Shown here in pieces: positions 1 through 7,036 of a stretch of 19,707 bases of DNA. Both the position numbers and the translations under genes were made by a program. The notes under the pieces were generated by a model. That model made no database searches. It saw nothing but the letters and a program-made list of their open reading frames with translations, and was not told the origin of the DNA. Numbering within the stretch: position 1 is the stretch's first letter; every line of letters starts with the position of its first letter. The DNA is taken from contig CAAGLL010000049.1 in the NCBI GenBank assembly GCA_900770725.1, forward strand, positions 1-19,707. The letters run 5' to 3'. This stretch comes from an uncultured Succinivibrio sp. Its GTDB lineage: Bacteria > Pseudomonadota > Gammaproteobacteria > Enterobacterales > Succinivibrionaceae.

Positions 1-49
1 GATCGAGCGCGCCGCCAGGCCCCCGCGCGGAGGCCTAGGCGCCGCCATT

Positions 50-58
50 TGGTATAAT
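50..58 (+). promoter_or_regulatory. Extended -10 promoter for the fumarase gene
   Basis: A perfect TATAAT hexamer at 53-58 is preceded by TG at 50-51 with one base between, which is the extended -10 arrangement TGnTATAAT. No good -35 hexamer lies 16-18 bases upstream, which fits an extended -10 sigma-70 promoter. Transcription would begin near position 65, giving an untranslated leader of about 75 bases before the ATG at 139. It is the only strong promoter-like sequence ahead of the gene. Confidence 0.65.
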
Positions 59-138
59 CGGCGCAAGCGCAGGCGCTGCCAGGTGGCGCCCCATGCTGAA
101 CCACAAGACACAATCTGCAAACCCGGACAAGCCTCATA

Positions 139-1668
139 ATGACAACACTCATCAAAACAAAGGATTTCATCCAGTCCATCGAGGACGCGCTCCAGTTCAT
201 CTCCTACTACCATCCCCAGGACTTCCTCAAGGCCATGAAGCACGCCTATGACGTGGAGCAGAATCCCGCCGCCAAGAACGCCATCGCCCAGATCCTGGCC
301 AACTCGCGCATGTGCGCCATCGGGCACCGCCCGCTGTGCCAGGACACCGGCGCCGTCACCTGCTTCGTGAAGATCGGCATGGATGTCCGCTTTGAAGGCG
401 ACATGACCATCCAGGAGATGGTCGACGAGGGCACCCGCCGCGCCTACTGCAGCGCGACGAACCCGCTGCGCAAGTCCATCCTGCGCGATCCGATCGGCAC
501 CCGCACCAACACCAAGGACAACACCCCGACCGTGGTCCACATCGAGATGGTGCACGGCAATACAGTCGAGGTCGCCATCGCGGCCAAGGGCGGCGGGTCG
601 GAGAACAAGACCCACATGAAGATGCTCAACCCCTCCGACAGCGTGGTCGACTACGTGCTAAGCCAGATCCCGCTGATGGGCGCCGGCTGGTGCCCTCCGG
701 GGATCATCGGCATCGGCATCGGCGGCACCCCTGAGAAGTCGGCGATCCTCGCCAAGGAGTCGCTCAACGATCCCATCGACATCCAGGACCTCATCAAGCG
801 CGGCCCGAAGACTGCCGAGGAGAAGCTGCGCGTCGAGCTGTACGACAAGATCAACCGCCTGGGCATCGGCGCCCAGGGGCTGGGCGGCCTCACAACCGTG
901 CTCGACGTCAAGGTCAAGACCTACCCCTGCCACGCCGTCTCCAAGGCGACGACCATCATCCCCAACTGCGCTGCGACCCGCCACATCGACTTCAAGCTCG
1001 ACGGCACTGGCCCTGCGAAGTTCACCCCGCCTTCGCTTGACAGCTACCCCGACATCAAGATCGGCGGCGCGGGCGCGGACGTCAGGCGCGTCAACCTCGA
1101 CACCGTGACCAAGGAGGAGATGGCCACCTGGAAGATGGGCGAGACGCTGCTGCTCTCCGGCACCATCCTCACCGGCCGCGACGCTGCGCACAAGCGCATC
1201 TGCGACCTCGTGAACGCCGGCAAGCCGCTGCCCGAGGGCGTCGACTTCCACAAGAAGTTCATCTACTACGTCGGCCCCGTCCCGGCGGTTGGCAATGAGG
1301 TCGTCGGCCCTGCCGGCCCGACCACCTCGACCCGCATGGACAAGTTCGTCGAGACCATGCTCTCCAAGACCGGGCTTTACGGCATGATCGGCAAGTCCGA
1401 GCGCGGCCCCGAGGCCATCGCCTCCATCAAGAAGCACAAGGCCGTCTACCTGATGGCCACCGGCGGCGCCGCCTACTTGGTCTCCAAGGCCATCAAGGCC
1501 GCCAAGGTCCTGGCCTTCGAGGATCTCGGCATGGAAGCCGTGCGCGAGTTCAAGATCGTCGACATGCCGGTCACGGTCGCCGTTGACTCCGAGGGCAACA
1601 GCATCCACCAGATCGGCCCTAAGATCTGGTCGCAGAAGATCAAGGAGATCAACTTCAAGTACATCTGA
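139..1668 (+). CDS. fumA: Class I fumarate hydratase, [4Fe-4S] type
   Basis: This 509-residue protein interconverts fumarate and malate in the cytoplasm, in the TCA cycle or in reverse during fumarate respiration. The N-terminal Fe-S hydro-lyase alpha domain carries three likely cluster cysteines: C67 in CQDTG, C185 in CPPG, and C277 in NCAATRH. Their spacing closely matches that of the enteric FumA ligands. GGGSENK at 151-157 is another family signature. The C-terminal beta domain contains GPTTSTRMD and a glycine-rich ATGGAAYLV stretch. The length is slightly shorter than enteric FumA/FumB and typical of the FumA-like branch. The gene stands alone, between an extended -10 promoter and a hairpin terminator. 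The Shine-Dalgarno ahead of the ATG is weak. A fumA/fumB distinction cannot be made from sequence alone. Confidence 0.96.
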   Translation: MTTLIKTKDFIQSIEDALQFISYYHPQDFLKAMKHAYDVEQNPAAKNAIAQILANSRMCAIGHRPLCQDTGAVTCFVKIGMDVRFEGDMTIQEMVDEGTRRAYCSATNPLRKSILRDPIGTRTNTKDNTPTVVHIEMVHGNTVEVAIAAKGGGSENKTHMKMLNPSDSVVDYVLSQIPLMGAGWCPPGIIGIGIGGTPEKSAILAKESLNDPIDIQDLIKRGPKTAEEKLRVELYDKINRLGIGAQGLGGLTTVLDVKVKTYPCHAVSKATTIIPNCAATRHIDFKLDGTGPAKFTPPSLDSYPDIKIGGAGADVRRVNLDTVTKEEMATWKMGETLLLSGTILTGRDAAHKRICDLVNAGKPLPEGVDFHKKFIYYVGPVPAVGNEVVGPAGPTTSTRMDKFVETMLSKTGLYGMIGKSERGPEAIASIKKHKAVYLMATGGAAYLVSKAIKAAKVLAFEDLGMEAVREFKIVDMPVTVAVDSEGNSIHQIGPKIWSQKIKEINFKYI

Positions 1669-1683
1669 TGATGGCCTGAGGGA

Positions 1684-1725
1684 GCGGCCGGCCACTCCTG
1701 CGGGTGGCCGGCCGCGCTGTCTTTT
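1684..1725 (+). terminator. Rho-independent terminator after the fumarase gene
   Basis: A perfect 12-bp GC-rich stem pairs GCGGCCGGCCAC (1684-1695) with GTGGCCGGCCGC (1704-1715) around an 8-base loop. It is followed within a few bases by CTTTT (1721-1725). It begins 15 bases after the fumarase stop codon. Confidence 0.8.
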
Positions 1726-1770
1726 GCGTGCGCAAAATAATCACAGCGCGGCGCCAAGAGCGCGCCGCGG

Positions 1771-1783
1771 GTGCAAAATGCAC
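1771..1783. promoter_or_regulatory. Inverted repeat upstream of the HD-domain gene
   Basis: GTGCA-AAA-TGCAC is a perfect 5-bp inverted repeat with a 3-base spacer, 52 bases before the start codon of the HD-domain gene. It could be a regulator site or a small hairpin in the leader. No clear promoter hexamers were found next to it, so a regulatory role is speculative. Confidence 0.25.
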
Positions 1784-1835
1784 TCTGCCGCGACGGCGGC
1801 TCGATCGCTTTTTCAACCGGAACATGGGAGGGTCC

Positions 1836-2330
1836 ATGATCGACGTCAACCAGGTTTACCTCAAGATGATCGCCTTTTCGGCAGGCAACTTCCACGACAT
1901 CTCGCATTTGAACGGGGTGCACGCCTTTGCAAGGCTCATCGCCCAGGGCGAGGGCTTTGACGATGCCGTGGCAAGGCGCGCCGAGGCTGCGGCCATAGTC
2001 CACGACATCTCGTGCCCGGTGTGCCGCGCCAAGTACGGCGACACCAGGTGGGACCACCAGGAGGCGGAAGGCGGGCCGCTTGCCCTGGAGTTCCTGCGCG
2101 ATGCCGGAGTCGGGGAGGACGAGGCGCGGCAGATAGCCTACATCGTCGCCCACCACCATACCTGGAAGCTTGCCGCAACCCCGGAGTTCCAGACCCTGAT
2201 CGAGGCCGACTTCCTCCAGAACGCCGGCGAGCAGGGCCTAGGCTCGGCCGAGGTCCACAAGGCCGCCGACGGGATGTTCAAGACGAAGACCGGCAAGGCG
2301 ATCCTCGACTCCATCTGGCCTGCGGAGTAA
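1836..2330 (+). CDS. Small HD-domain phosphohydrolase family protein
   Basis: A 164-residue cytoplasmic protein with the metal-binding pattern of the HD superfamily: histidines at H20/H24/H29, the HD doublet at H56-D57, a HHH run at 106-108, and a downstream aspartate at D125. Such proteins hydrolyse phosphate esters or nucleotides, but the substrate cannot be told from sequence. I chose the ATG at 1836 because GGAGGG lies just upstream and the HD fold starts soon after. An upstream in-frame ATG at 1704 would fall inside the fumarase terminator and add an unfolded, Arg-rich leader. The gene is monocistronic, flanked on both sides by hairpin terminators. Two cysteines (C60, C63) in the CPVC stretch after the HD doublet are a minor oddity. 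Confidence 0.85.
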   Translation: MIDVNQVYLKMIAFSAGNFHDISHLNGVHAFARLIAQGEGFDDAVARRAEAAAIVHDISCPVCRAKYGDTRWDHQEAEGGPLALEFLRDAGVGEDEARQIAYIVAHHHTWKLAATPEFQTLIEADFLQNAGEQGLGSAEVHKAADGMFKTKTGKAILDSIWPAE

Positions 2331-2343
2331 GGGCTGCCATCTC

Positions 2344-2379
2344 AAGGGCCCCTGCCTGCGCAAGCGGGCAGGGGCCCTT
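2344..2379 (+). terminator. Hairpin terminator after the HD-domain gene
   Basis: A 16-bp stem (2344-2359 pairing with 2364-2379, with one G-T wobble) closes on a GCAA tetraloop of the GNRA class. It begins 14 bases after the stop codon. The downstream T-run is poor (TTGTGCGTT), so termination may rely mainly on the very stable stem. Confidence 0.7.
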
Positions 2380-2389
2380 GTGCGTTCGC

Positions 2390-2399
2390 TTTGCGCAAA
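2390..2399. repeat. TTTGCGCAAA palindrome
   Basis: A perfect 10-bp palindrome lies just after the HD-gene terminator. A related inverted repeat, TTTTGCG-TG-CGCAAAA, lies at 1722-1737 overlapping the end of the fumarase terminator, so the two copies bracket the HD-domain gene. A role is not known. Confidence 0.4.
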
Positions 2400-2517
2400 T
2401 GCGGCATTAACAGCGCAAGGGCGAAAAGCTAACATTGATAAGCTTTGTGAACCTTCCGCAGATCCAGTATTTTGGATTTGTCGGTGCTTCATGCATTTCA
2501 GGCAGTAGTAAAATATT

Positions 2518-2539
2518 TAATTGGTCGATTGACTAATTA
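2518..2539. promoter_or_regulatory. Candidate TetR-family operator and promoter region of the exporter operon
   Basis: The 22-bp sequence centred between 2528 and 2529 is a near-perfect palindrome. Nine of the 11 half-site pairs match, with core GTCGATTGAC flanked by TAATT/AATTA. It lies 43 bases upstream of the TetR-family gene and directly after a TAAAAT element at 2509-2514 that could be a -10 box. A palindrome next to a TetR regulator heading its own operon fits autorepression. No convincing -35 hexamer was identified, so the promoter assignment is weaker than the palindrome itself. Confidence 0.5.
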
Positions 2540-2581
2540 TTTCAAGAGCCATAGCATGGCACCAGAGTAAGGAATTGCAGC

Positions 2582-3250
2582 ATGGACGGCATTCAGGAGA
2601 CGGGCATCAAGACTGACAAGCGTCGGCTGCGCGGGCAGGAGACCCGCAGGCAGCTGGTCAGGGCCGCCATCGAGCTTTTTGGCGAGCACGGCTACGAGGC
2701 CACCTCGACCAGGGCCATAGCGCAGAGGGCAGGGTGCAACTTGGGCCTCATCAGCTTCCACTTCGGCTCCAAGCAGAACCTCTATGACGAGGTGAGGGAC
2801 GAGGTGAGGCGCGACATGGAGAGCGGCTCGCGCAGGCTCACGCAGAGGCTGCGGCAGATCAAATCGCCCGGCATGGAAAAGGAGGATCTGCGCAAGGCCG
2901 CATCCGAGTGCGTCGAGATGGTGGTGGAAGCGCTGTCGGCCCACGCCGGCGACGACGCCTACTTCCTGATGCTCAGGCGCTCGATGCAGGCAGGCGACGA
3001 GGCCTCGCGCAGGCTCTTTGACGAGTCGTTCATGCCACCCTTCCGCGAGATCGTCCGCATCCTGGACGAGCTCCACGAGGGGGAGCACCGCTTCAACGAG
3101 CTCAAGGCCTTCATGGCGCTTGAATCCGTCTTCTGCCTGGTGCGCGACTATCCGTACCTCGCCATGGGGGTGGGGCGCGAGATCGACGTCTTGAAAGACA
3201 CCGGGATGCTCACCGAGATCATAAGGGGCATGCTCAGGCCCGAGGAATGA
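2582..3250 (+). CDS. TetR/AcrR-family transcriptional regulator
   Basis: A 222-residue regulator. The N-terminal TetR DNA-binding domain spans about residues 17-65, with the helix-turn-helix around 43-62 (TSTRAIAQRAGCNLGLISFHFG). This is followed by the typical KQNLYDEV helix. The C-terminal ligand-binding region is helical and resembles the CecR (YbiH, DUF1956) group, an assignment that is tentative. The start ATG has AAGGA 8 bases upstream. It is the first gene of a plus-strand operon; the HlyD-type adaptor gene follows after 48 bases. CecR of E. coli likewise sits beside a HlyD/ABC-2 exporter, so this protein probably represses its own operon through the palindrome at 2518-2539 and is relieved by an export substrate. 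The ligand is unknown. Confidence 0.88.
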   Translation: MDGIQETGIKTDKRRLRGQETRRQLVRAAIELFGEHGYEATSTRAIAQRAGCNLGLISFHFGSKQNLYDEVRDEVRRDMESGSRRLTQRLRQIKSPGMEKEDLRKAASECVEMVVEALSAHAGDDAYFLMLRRSMQAGDEASRRLFDESFMPPFREIVRILDELHEGEHRFNELKAFMALESVFCLVRDYPYLAMGVGREIDVLKDTGMLTEIIRGMLRPEE

Positions 3251-3298
3251 GGCTGGACCCCCCCGCCTTGCCTTGGGCATCTGGGCTTTGGAGGCTTT

Positions 3299-4312
3299 GT
3301 GGAAAAACTCATGGCTGCTTTCGCGCTGCCCGTCGCGGTGGCGCTTGCCGGGATCGGGCTGCTCATCATGGCGGTCACCGGCGTCTTCAACGGCAGCGCG
3401 CCGGGCCAGTCCTCGTTCGTGCAGGGCGAGGTGGACGGCGACCGCTACGACATCACATCCAAATTCTCGGCCAGGGTTGCCAATGAGGACGCCCGCGAGG
3501 GCCAGGCGGTGCGGCAGGGCGATGCCATATTGACGCTCGATGGCGGCGAGATGCTCGAGCGCGTCTCCCAGGCGCGCGCGGGGCTGTCGCAGGCCAGGGC
3601 AACGCTTGAGAAGCTTGAGAACGGCACGAGGTCCGAGGAGATCCGCTCGCTTGAGGCCGCCTTGAAGTCCGCCAGCGCCGCGCGCGTGCGCGCCGAGGGC
3701 AGCTACCGCAGGATCTCGTCCCTCTACTCGCAGCGCGTGGCGTCAAAGGACAGCCTCGACGAGGCCTCCCGGGCGCTCTCGCAGGCCAGGCAGTCCGAGG
3801 CCGCGGCAAAGGCCGCGCTCGACGAGGGGCGCAACGGCGCCCGGCGCGAGGACATCGAGGCCGCCCGCGCCAGCGTGCGCAGCCTTGAGGCGCAGTACCG
3901 CGAGGTCCAGAGCATCGCTAAGGATCTCTCATTGAAGTCCCCGGTCGAGGGCGAGGTCGACAAGATCATCGTAAAGCGCGGCGAGCTTGCCGCCTCGGGC
4001 TACCCGCTGGCCACGGTCATCAACCTGAAGTCGCTGTGGTCGAGCGCGATGCTGCGCGAGGATCAGCTGCGCGGCATCAAGGTTGGCACGAAGATAGTGG
4101 GGCGCATCCCCGCCATCTCGGATGACGATCAGGCATTCGAGATCTACTACATCTCGCCTTTGGGCAGCTACGCCACCTGGCGCGCGGCCAACAACTCAGG
4201 CTCCTACGATCTCAAGACCTTCGAGGTGAGGGCCAGGCCCGAGCATCCAATCGACGGCCTGCGCCCGGGGATGAGCGTCGTCTTCAAGTACCCCTTTGAG
4301 ATTGCGGAGTGA
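3299..4312 (+). CDS. HlyD-family periplasmic adaptor (membrane fusion protein), YbhG-like
   Basis: A 337-residue adaptor that would bridge inner-membrane permeases to an outer-membrane TolC-type channel. An N-terminal membrane anchor (about 6-29) is followed by a first lipoyl half (about 40-80), a long Ala/Arg/Glu-rich coiled-coil hairpin (about 85-215), and a second lipoyl half with SPVEGEVDKIIVKRGE (about 220-235). A beta-barrel and membrane-proximal region follow, ending RPGMSVVFKYPF. The start is GTG at 3299 with GGAGG only 4 bases upstream. An alternative ATG at 3311 would lose four residues. The gene lies between the TetR regulator and two permeases. No ATPase gene follows it, unlike ybhG-ybhF in enterics. 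Confidence 0.9.
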   Translation: MEKLMAAFALPVAVALAGIGLLIMAVTGVFNGSAPGQSSFVQGEVDGDRYDITSKFSARVANEDAREGQAVRQGDAILTLDGGEMLERVSQARAGLSQARATLEKLENGTRSEEIRSLEAALKSASAARVRAEGSYRRISSLYSQRVASKDSLDEASRALSQARQSEAAAKAALDEGRNGARREDIEAARASVRSLEAQYREVQSIAKDLSLKSPVEGEVDKIIVKRGELAASGYPLATVINLKSLWSSAMLREDQLRGIKVGTKIVGRIPAISDDDQAFEIYYISPLGSYATWRAANNSGSYDLKTFEVRARPEHPIDGLRPGMSVVFKYPFEIAE

Positions 4313-4316
4313 TCCC

Positions 4317-5450
4317 ATGGCAGGGCGCTTTGCCGCAGCCTTCCTGGACGAGGCCTCGCGCTTTGGGCGCGGGGCGCTCTTCTGGTGGCTGCTCGTCATC
4401 GCCCCGATCGGGGCGGCCTTCATCACCACCGGTCTCTTCCAGGACGGGCAGATGCGCGATCTCCCGATCGCAGCGTGCGATCTCGACGGCAGCGATCTCT
4501 CGCGCGCGTTCATAAGAAACGCCGGCGCCTCGCCTTCGGTCAGGGTGGCCTACGAGGTGCAGTCCGAGGAGCAGGGGCTTGAGCTCTTGCGCCGCGGCGC
4601 CGTGTACGCCGTGATCATCATCCCCCGCCATTTCGGCAGGCAGGTGATGGCAGGGCGCCCGGGCGGGGCCGTGATCTACGCCGACGGCCAGCGCATGCCG
4701 GTGGGGTCAATCATAAGGCGCGATCTGGTGGCGCTCTCGGAGGCCTCGTGGAGGCAGGCCTATTCTGACTTCCTGATGCGCTCGGGGATCCCGCCGGAGG
4801 CGGCCGGGCCCATGTCCGCGACTCTTTCGCTTGATCTCAGGGCCCCCGGCAATCCTGCGCTCGACTACCGGATCTTCCTGTGCCACGGCTTCCTGCCGGT
4901 GCTCTGCTCGCTCATGTACCTCATCTACGCCTGCGCCCGCATCAAGATGTTCCGCGCCATAACGCCGCCTGAGGCCTTCGGGCGCGCCGCGGCCCCCGCA
5001 TGCTTCATGCTCCTCATGATGTGCCTGCTGCTTATGGCGCAGCGCGCCACCGGCACCACTGCGTCGCTCTGCCCCTTCTGGAAGGTCGCATCTGCATACG
5101 CGCTCATGATCGCGGCCAACTGCATGCAGGCGGTGTTCATCTGCAGCTTCTGCGCGACCAGGCTCTTCAGCCTGATGATGGTCTCGGCGATGGCCTCGCC
5201 CGCAATGGCCTTCACGGGCCTCACCTTCCCCGTAGGCTACATGAGCGCCTTTGCAAGGTGGTGGGCCTCGATGCTGCCGGTGACCCACGCCATAACCGCC
5301 GAGACGGCCATGGCCTCCCAGGGCGCGGCGGCCTCATCCCAGGCCCCGGCCTTCGCGGCGCTCTTGATCCTGATCGGCGCCTACGGGGCGCTTGGGGCCG
5401 TGCTCTGCGCCATCAGGAGCAGGACGGAGGCGCGCCATGCGGCTTCCTGA
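4317..5450 (+). CDS. ABC-2 type transporter permease (first of pair)
   Basis: A 377-residue inner-membrane protein with ABC-2 permease topology. One transmembrane helix lies near residues 20-41, followed by a large periplasmic domain (about 42-185) and a C-terminal bundle of about five helices. The bundle includes the ABC-2 signature region ARWWASMLPVTHAI. It resembles YbhS/YhhJ-type permeases. I chose the ATG at 4317, with GGAG 7 bases upstream, over an earlier in-frame ATG at 4296 inside the adaptor gene. The ATG is 4 bases after the adaptor stop, so the genes are translationally linked. Its end overlaps the second permease gene by 14 bases. The nucleotide-binding partner required by ABC transporters is not encoded nearby. 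The substrate is unknown. Confidence 0.85.
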   Translation: MAGRFAAAFLDEASRFGRGALFWWLLVIAPIGAAFITTGLFQDGQMRDLPIAACDLDGSDLSRAFIRNAGASPSVRVAYEVQSEEQGLELLRRGAVYAVIIIPRHFGRQVMAGRPGGAVIYADGQRMPVGSIIRRDLVALSEASWRQAYSDFLMRSGIPPEAAGPMSATLSLDLRAPGNPALDYRIFLCHGFLPVLCSLMYLIYACARIKMFRAITPPEAFGRAAAPACFMLLMMCLLLMAQRATGTTASLCPFWKVASAYALMIAANCMQAVFICSFCATRLFSLMMVSAMASPAMAFTGLTFPVGYMSAFARWWASMLPVTHAITAETAMASQGAAASSQAPAFAALLILIGAYGALGAVLCAIRSRTEARHAAS

Positions 5451-6591
5451 GATCCTGCGCGGCTTCGTCTCGGAGTGCCGCGCGCTCGCCCGCTGCACGG
5501 GCGCGGTGCTGCTCTTCATATCGGGGCTGGTGTTCTACTCGATCCTCTACCCGTCCCCTTACCTCAACGAGCTGCCGCAGAAGCTCGAGTTCGCCGCGGT
5601 AGATCAGGACGGCAGCCTGGCCTCGCGCGAGATCCTCCGCCTCATCGGCACCACCGAGGGCATAAGGCTCAGGAAGGCATCAAGCCGCGGCGAGGCGGCC
5701 GAGGCCATGCGCAGCGGCAGGATCGCCGGCATGATGGTGATCCCGCGGGACTTCGAGCGCCGCCTGCTCTCAGGCAGGGCCCAGTCGATCCCGCTGTACT
5801 GCGACGCCTCGCACCTGCTCCTCTACCGCTCGGTGCTCACCGGGGTGCAGCAGGCAACCGGCAGCGCCGCGGCCGCGGTGCGCGCCGCCGCGCTGATGAG
5901 GCGCGGGGTTTCCAAGGCCGCAGCCGCATCGCTCCAGACGGCAGGCCGCGCCGATGTCAGGCTCATGTACAACCCCTGCGGCAACTACATGCTCAACACG
6001 GTGCCGCCGGTGTTCGTGCTCATCATCCAGCAGATCCTCATGGCAGGCTGCGGGATGATCGAGGCCTCGCGCCGAAAGGACGGGACGCCCGAGGGCGGGC
6101 TGCTGCAGATGGCAGGGCGGGCCTTGGTGCCCGCGTGCCTGGGCATGGCCTTCTCGCTCTACTACTTCTGGGCGCTTGCCTACGTGGACGACTTGATAAG
6201 GCCGCGCGACTTCGGGGCGGTGCTCCTGTACCTCATGCCCTTCTTCATGGCATCGGCGATGTGCGGCCACCTCATCGGGCGCTTCACGAACTCGCAGTCG
6301 CTCGTGCTGACCGCGGTGCTGCCGATCTCCGTGCCCTGCCTCTTCCTGACGGGCTGCATCTGGCCTGCCGAGTGCATGGGGGAGTTCTTCGGGACGCTGC
6401 GCCACCTCATACCGGCAACGCCAGGGATCAACGGCTACCTGATGATCGCGGGGCGCGGGGCGTCGCTGTCCGAGGTGCTGCCGCTGTGGCTTGAGGAGTG
6501 GGGGCAGTTTCTGCTGCTGCTGGGCGCATCGCTCCTTGTCGAGCGCTGGGACAAGTTGCGCAGGGCAAGGGCGGCAGCCGATCCTGCCTGA
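5437..6591 (+). CDS. ABC-2 type transporter permease (second of pair)
   Basis: A 384-residue inner-membrane protein with the same layout as its neighbour: one N-terminal helix (about 23-42), a periplasmic domain of about 150 residues, then a C-terminal cluster of about five hydrophobic segments. The cluster ends with the ABC-2-like ATPGINGYLMIAGRGASL. The ATG at 5437 has GGAGG 6 bases upstream and lies 14 bases inside the preceding gene, so translation is coupled. An earlier in-frame ATG at 5392 is less likely because it lacks a comparable ribosome site. The two permeases probably form a heterodimer with the HlyD adaptor. A motor ATPase would have to come from elsewhere in the genome. Confidence 0.85.
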   Translation: MRLPEILRGFVSECRALARCTGAVLLFISGLVFYSILYPSPYLNELPQKLEFAAVDQDGSLASREILRLIGTTEGIRLRKASSRGEAAEAMRSGRIAGMMVIPRDFERRLLSGRAQSIPLYCDASHLLLYRSVLTGVQQATGSAAAAVRAAALMRRGVSKAAAASLQTAGRADVRLMYNPCGNYMLNTVPPVFVLIIQQILMAGCGMIEASRRKDGTPEGGLLQMAGRALVPACLGMAFSLYYFWALAYVDDLIRPRDFGAVLLYLMPFFMASAMCGHLIGRFTNSQSLVLTAVLPISVPCLFLTGCIWPAECMGEFFGTLRHLIPATPGINGYLMIAGRGASLSEVLPLWLEEWGQFLLLLGASLLVERWDKLRRARAAADPA

Positions 6592-6659
6592 ATGGACCCT
6601 TGCTTAAGGCGCGCTGCGATGCGAGGATCGGGCTTGGATTTCATGTGGAGGCCGGGACT

Positions 6660-6749
6660 TTGAAAAAGCCAATTGCAACCGAGCGGATCATCATCGCCTT
6701 GCTCGCCATCAACATCATCCTCTCCGCGATCAGCATCTTCGCGAGGTGA
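6660..6749 (+). CDS. Candidate 29-residue hydrophobic membrane peptide (TTG start)
   Basis: This is a short frame not recognised as any known family. Translation from TTG at 6660 gives 29 residues: a basic amino end (MKKPIATER), then one hydrophobic helix (IIIALLAINIILSAISIF), then a terminal Ala-Arg. GGAGG at 6647-6651 stands 8 bases before the TTG, an ideal ribosome site. Its TGA is 4 bases before the ATG of a ribbon-helix-helix protein gene, and that gene's AGG lies within the end of this frame, so the two would be translationally coupled. Small single-helix peptides include type I toxins and small transporter or oxidase subunits; neither can be assigned here. The frame remains open upstream into the permease gene, so the start is inferred from the ribosome site. 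Confidence 0.5.
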   Translation: MKKPIATERIIIALLAINIILSAISIFAR

Positions 6750-6753
6750 GCGC

Positions 6754-6966
6754 ATGGGCAGGGGAGGAAGGCGCGAAGGGGCCGGGCGGCCAAAGGGGTC
6801 GTCGAACATGCGTGAGCGCGATCCGGAGATGGCCCGCACCGGCAGGATCGTGATCTCGTGCACGGAGCGTGAAAAGCAACTCGTCAGGGAGCTTGCTGAT
6901 GCGGCGGGCATGAACATCAGCGAATACGTGCTCAAGCGCGTCATCAAGGACGCGGAAACCCGCTAG
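6754..6966 (+). CDS. Ribbon-helix-helix (Arc/MetJ-type) DNA-binding protein
   Basis: A 70-residue protein. Its basic N-terminus, GRGGRREGAGRPKGSSN, resembles AT-hook-like tails found on plasmid and phage proteins. From about residue 29 a ribbon-helix-helix domain follows: a beta strand (RIVISCT), helix one (EREKQLVRELADAAG), the turn N-hydrophobic-S (MNIS), and helix two (EYVLKRVIKDA). Related small proteins act as antitoxins, plasmid copy or partition repressors, or MobC-like relaxosome accessories. No relaxase or toxin of a known family is adjacent. The start ATG has AGG 7 bases upstream, overlapping the end of the preceding small hydrophobic frame. An interaction with that peptide is only inferred from the coupling. 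Confidence 0.75.
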   Translation: MGRGGRREGAGRPKGSSNMRERDPEMARTGRIVISCTEREKQLVRELADAAGMNISEYVLKRVIKDAETR

Positions 6967-7002
6967 GCCTGTTCTCCTGAGGGCGCCTCAGGACACGCCT
7001 AG
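6963..7002. terminator. Two-level hairpin between convergent genes
   Basis: An inner 7-bp stem CCTGAGG/CCTCAGG (6976-6982 with 6986-6992) sits inside an outer 6-bp stem CTAGGC/GCCTAG (6963-6968 with 6997-7002), with internal loops between. It starts at the stop codon of the ribbon-helix-helix gene and precedes the converging Fic gene end at 7037. It lacks a clear T-run on either strand, so its termination role is tentative. Confidence 0.4.
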
Positions 7003-7036
7003 TGCAGGGAAGCCCGCTTTTGGCAGGGTGATTTGA

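Noticed and set aside
658..1695. A 345-codon open frame antisense to the fumarase gene
   Set aside because: Its composition (runs of Leu, Gly, Asp, Val) mirrors third-position GC bias of the real gene, and it has no family motif or ribosome site.
1704..1835. A 44-residue N-terminal extension of the HD-domain protein
   Set aside because: The extension begins inside the fumarase terminator and is Arg-rich; the ATG at 1836 has a strong GGAGGG site.
5475..6494. A 339-codon plus-strand frame overlapping the second permease
   Set aside because: It is Arg/Ala/His-rich low-complexity translation in an alternative frame of a clear membrane protein gene.
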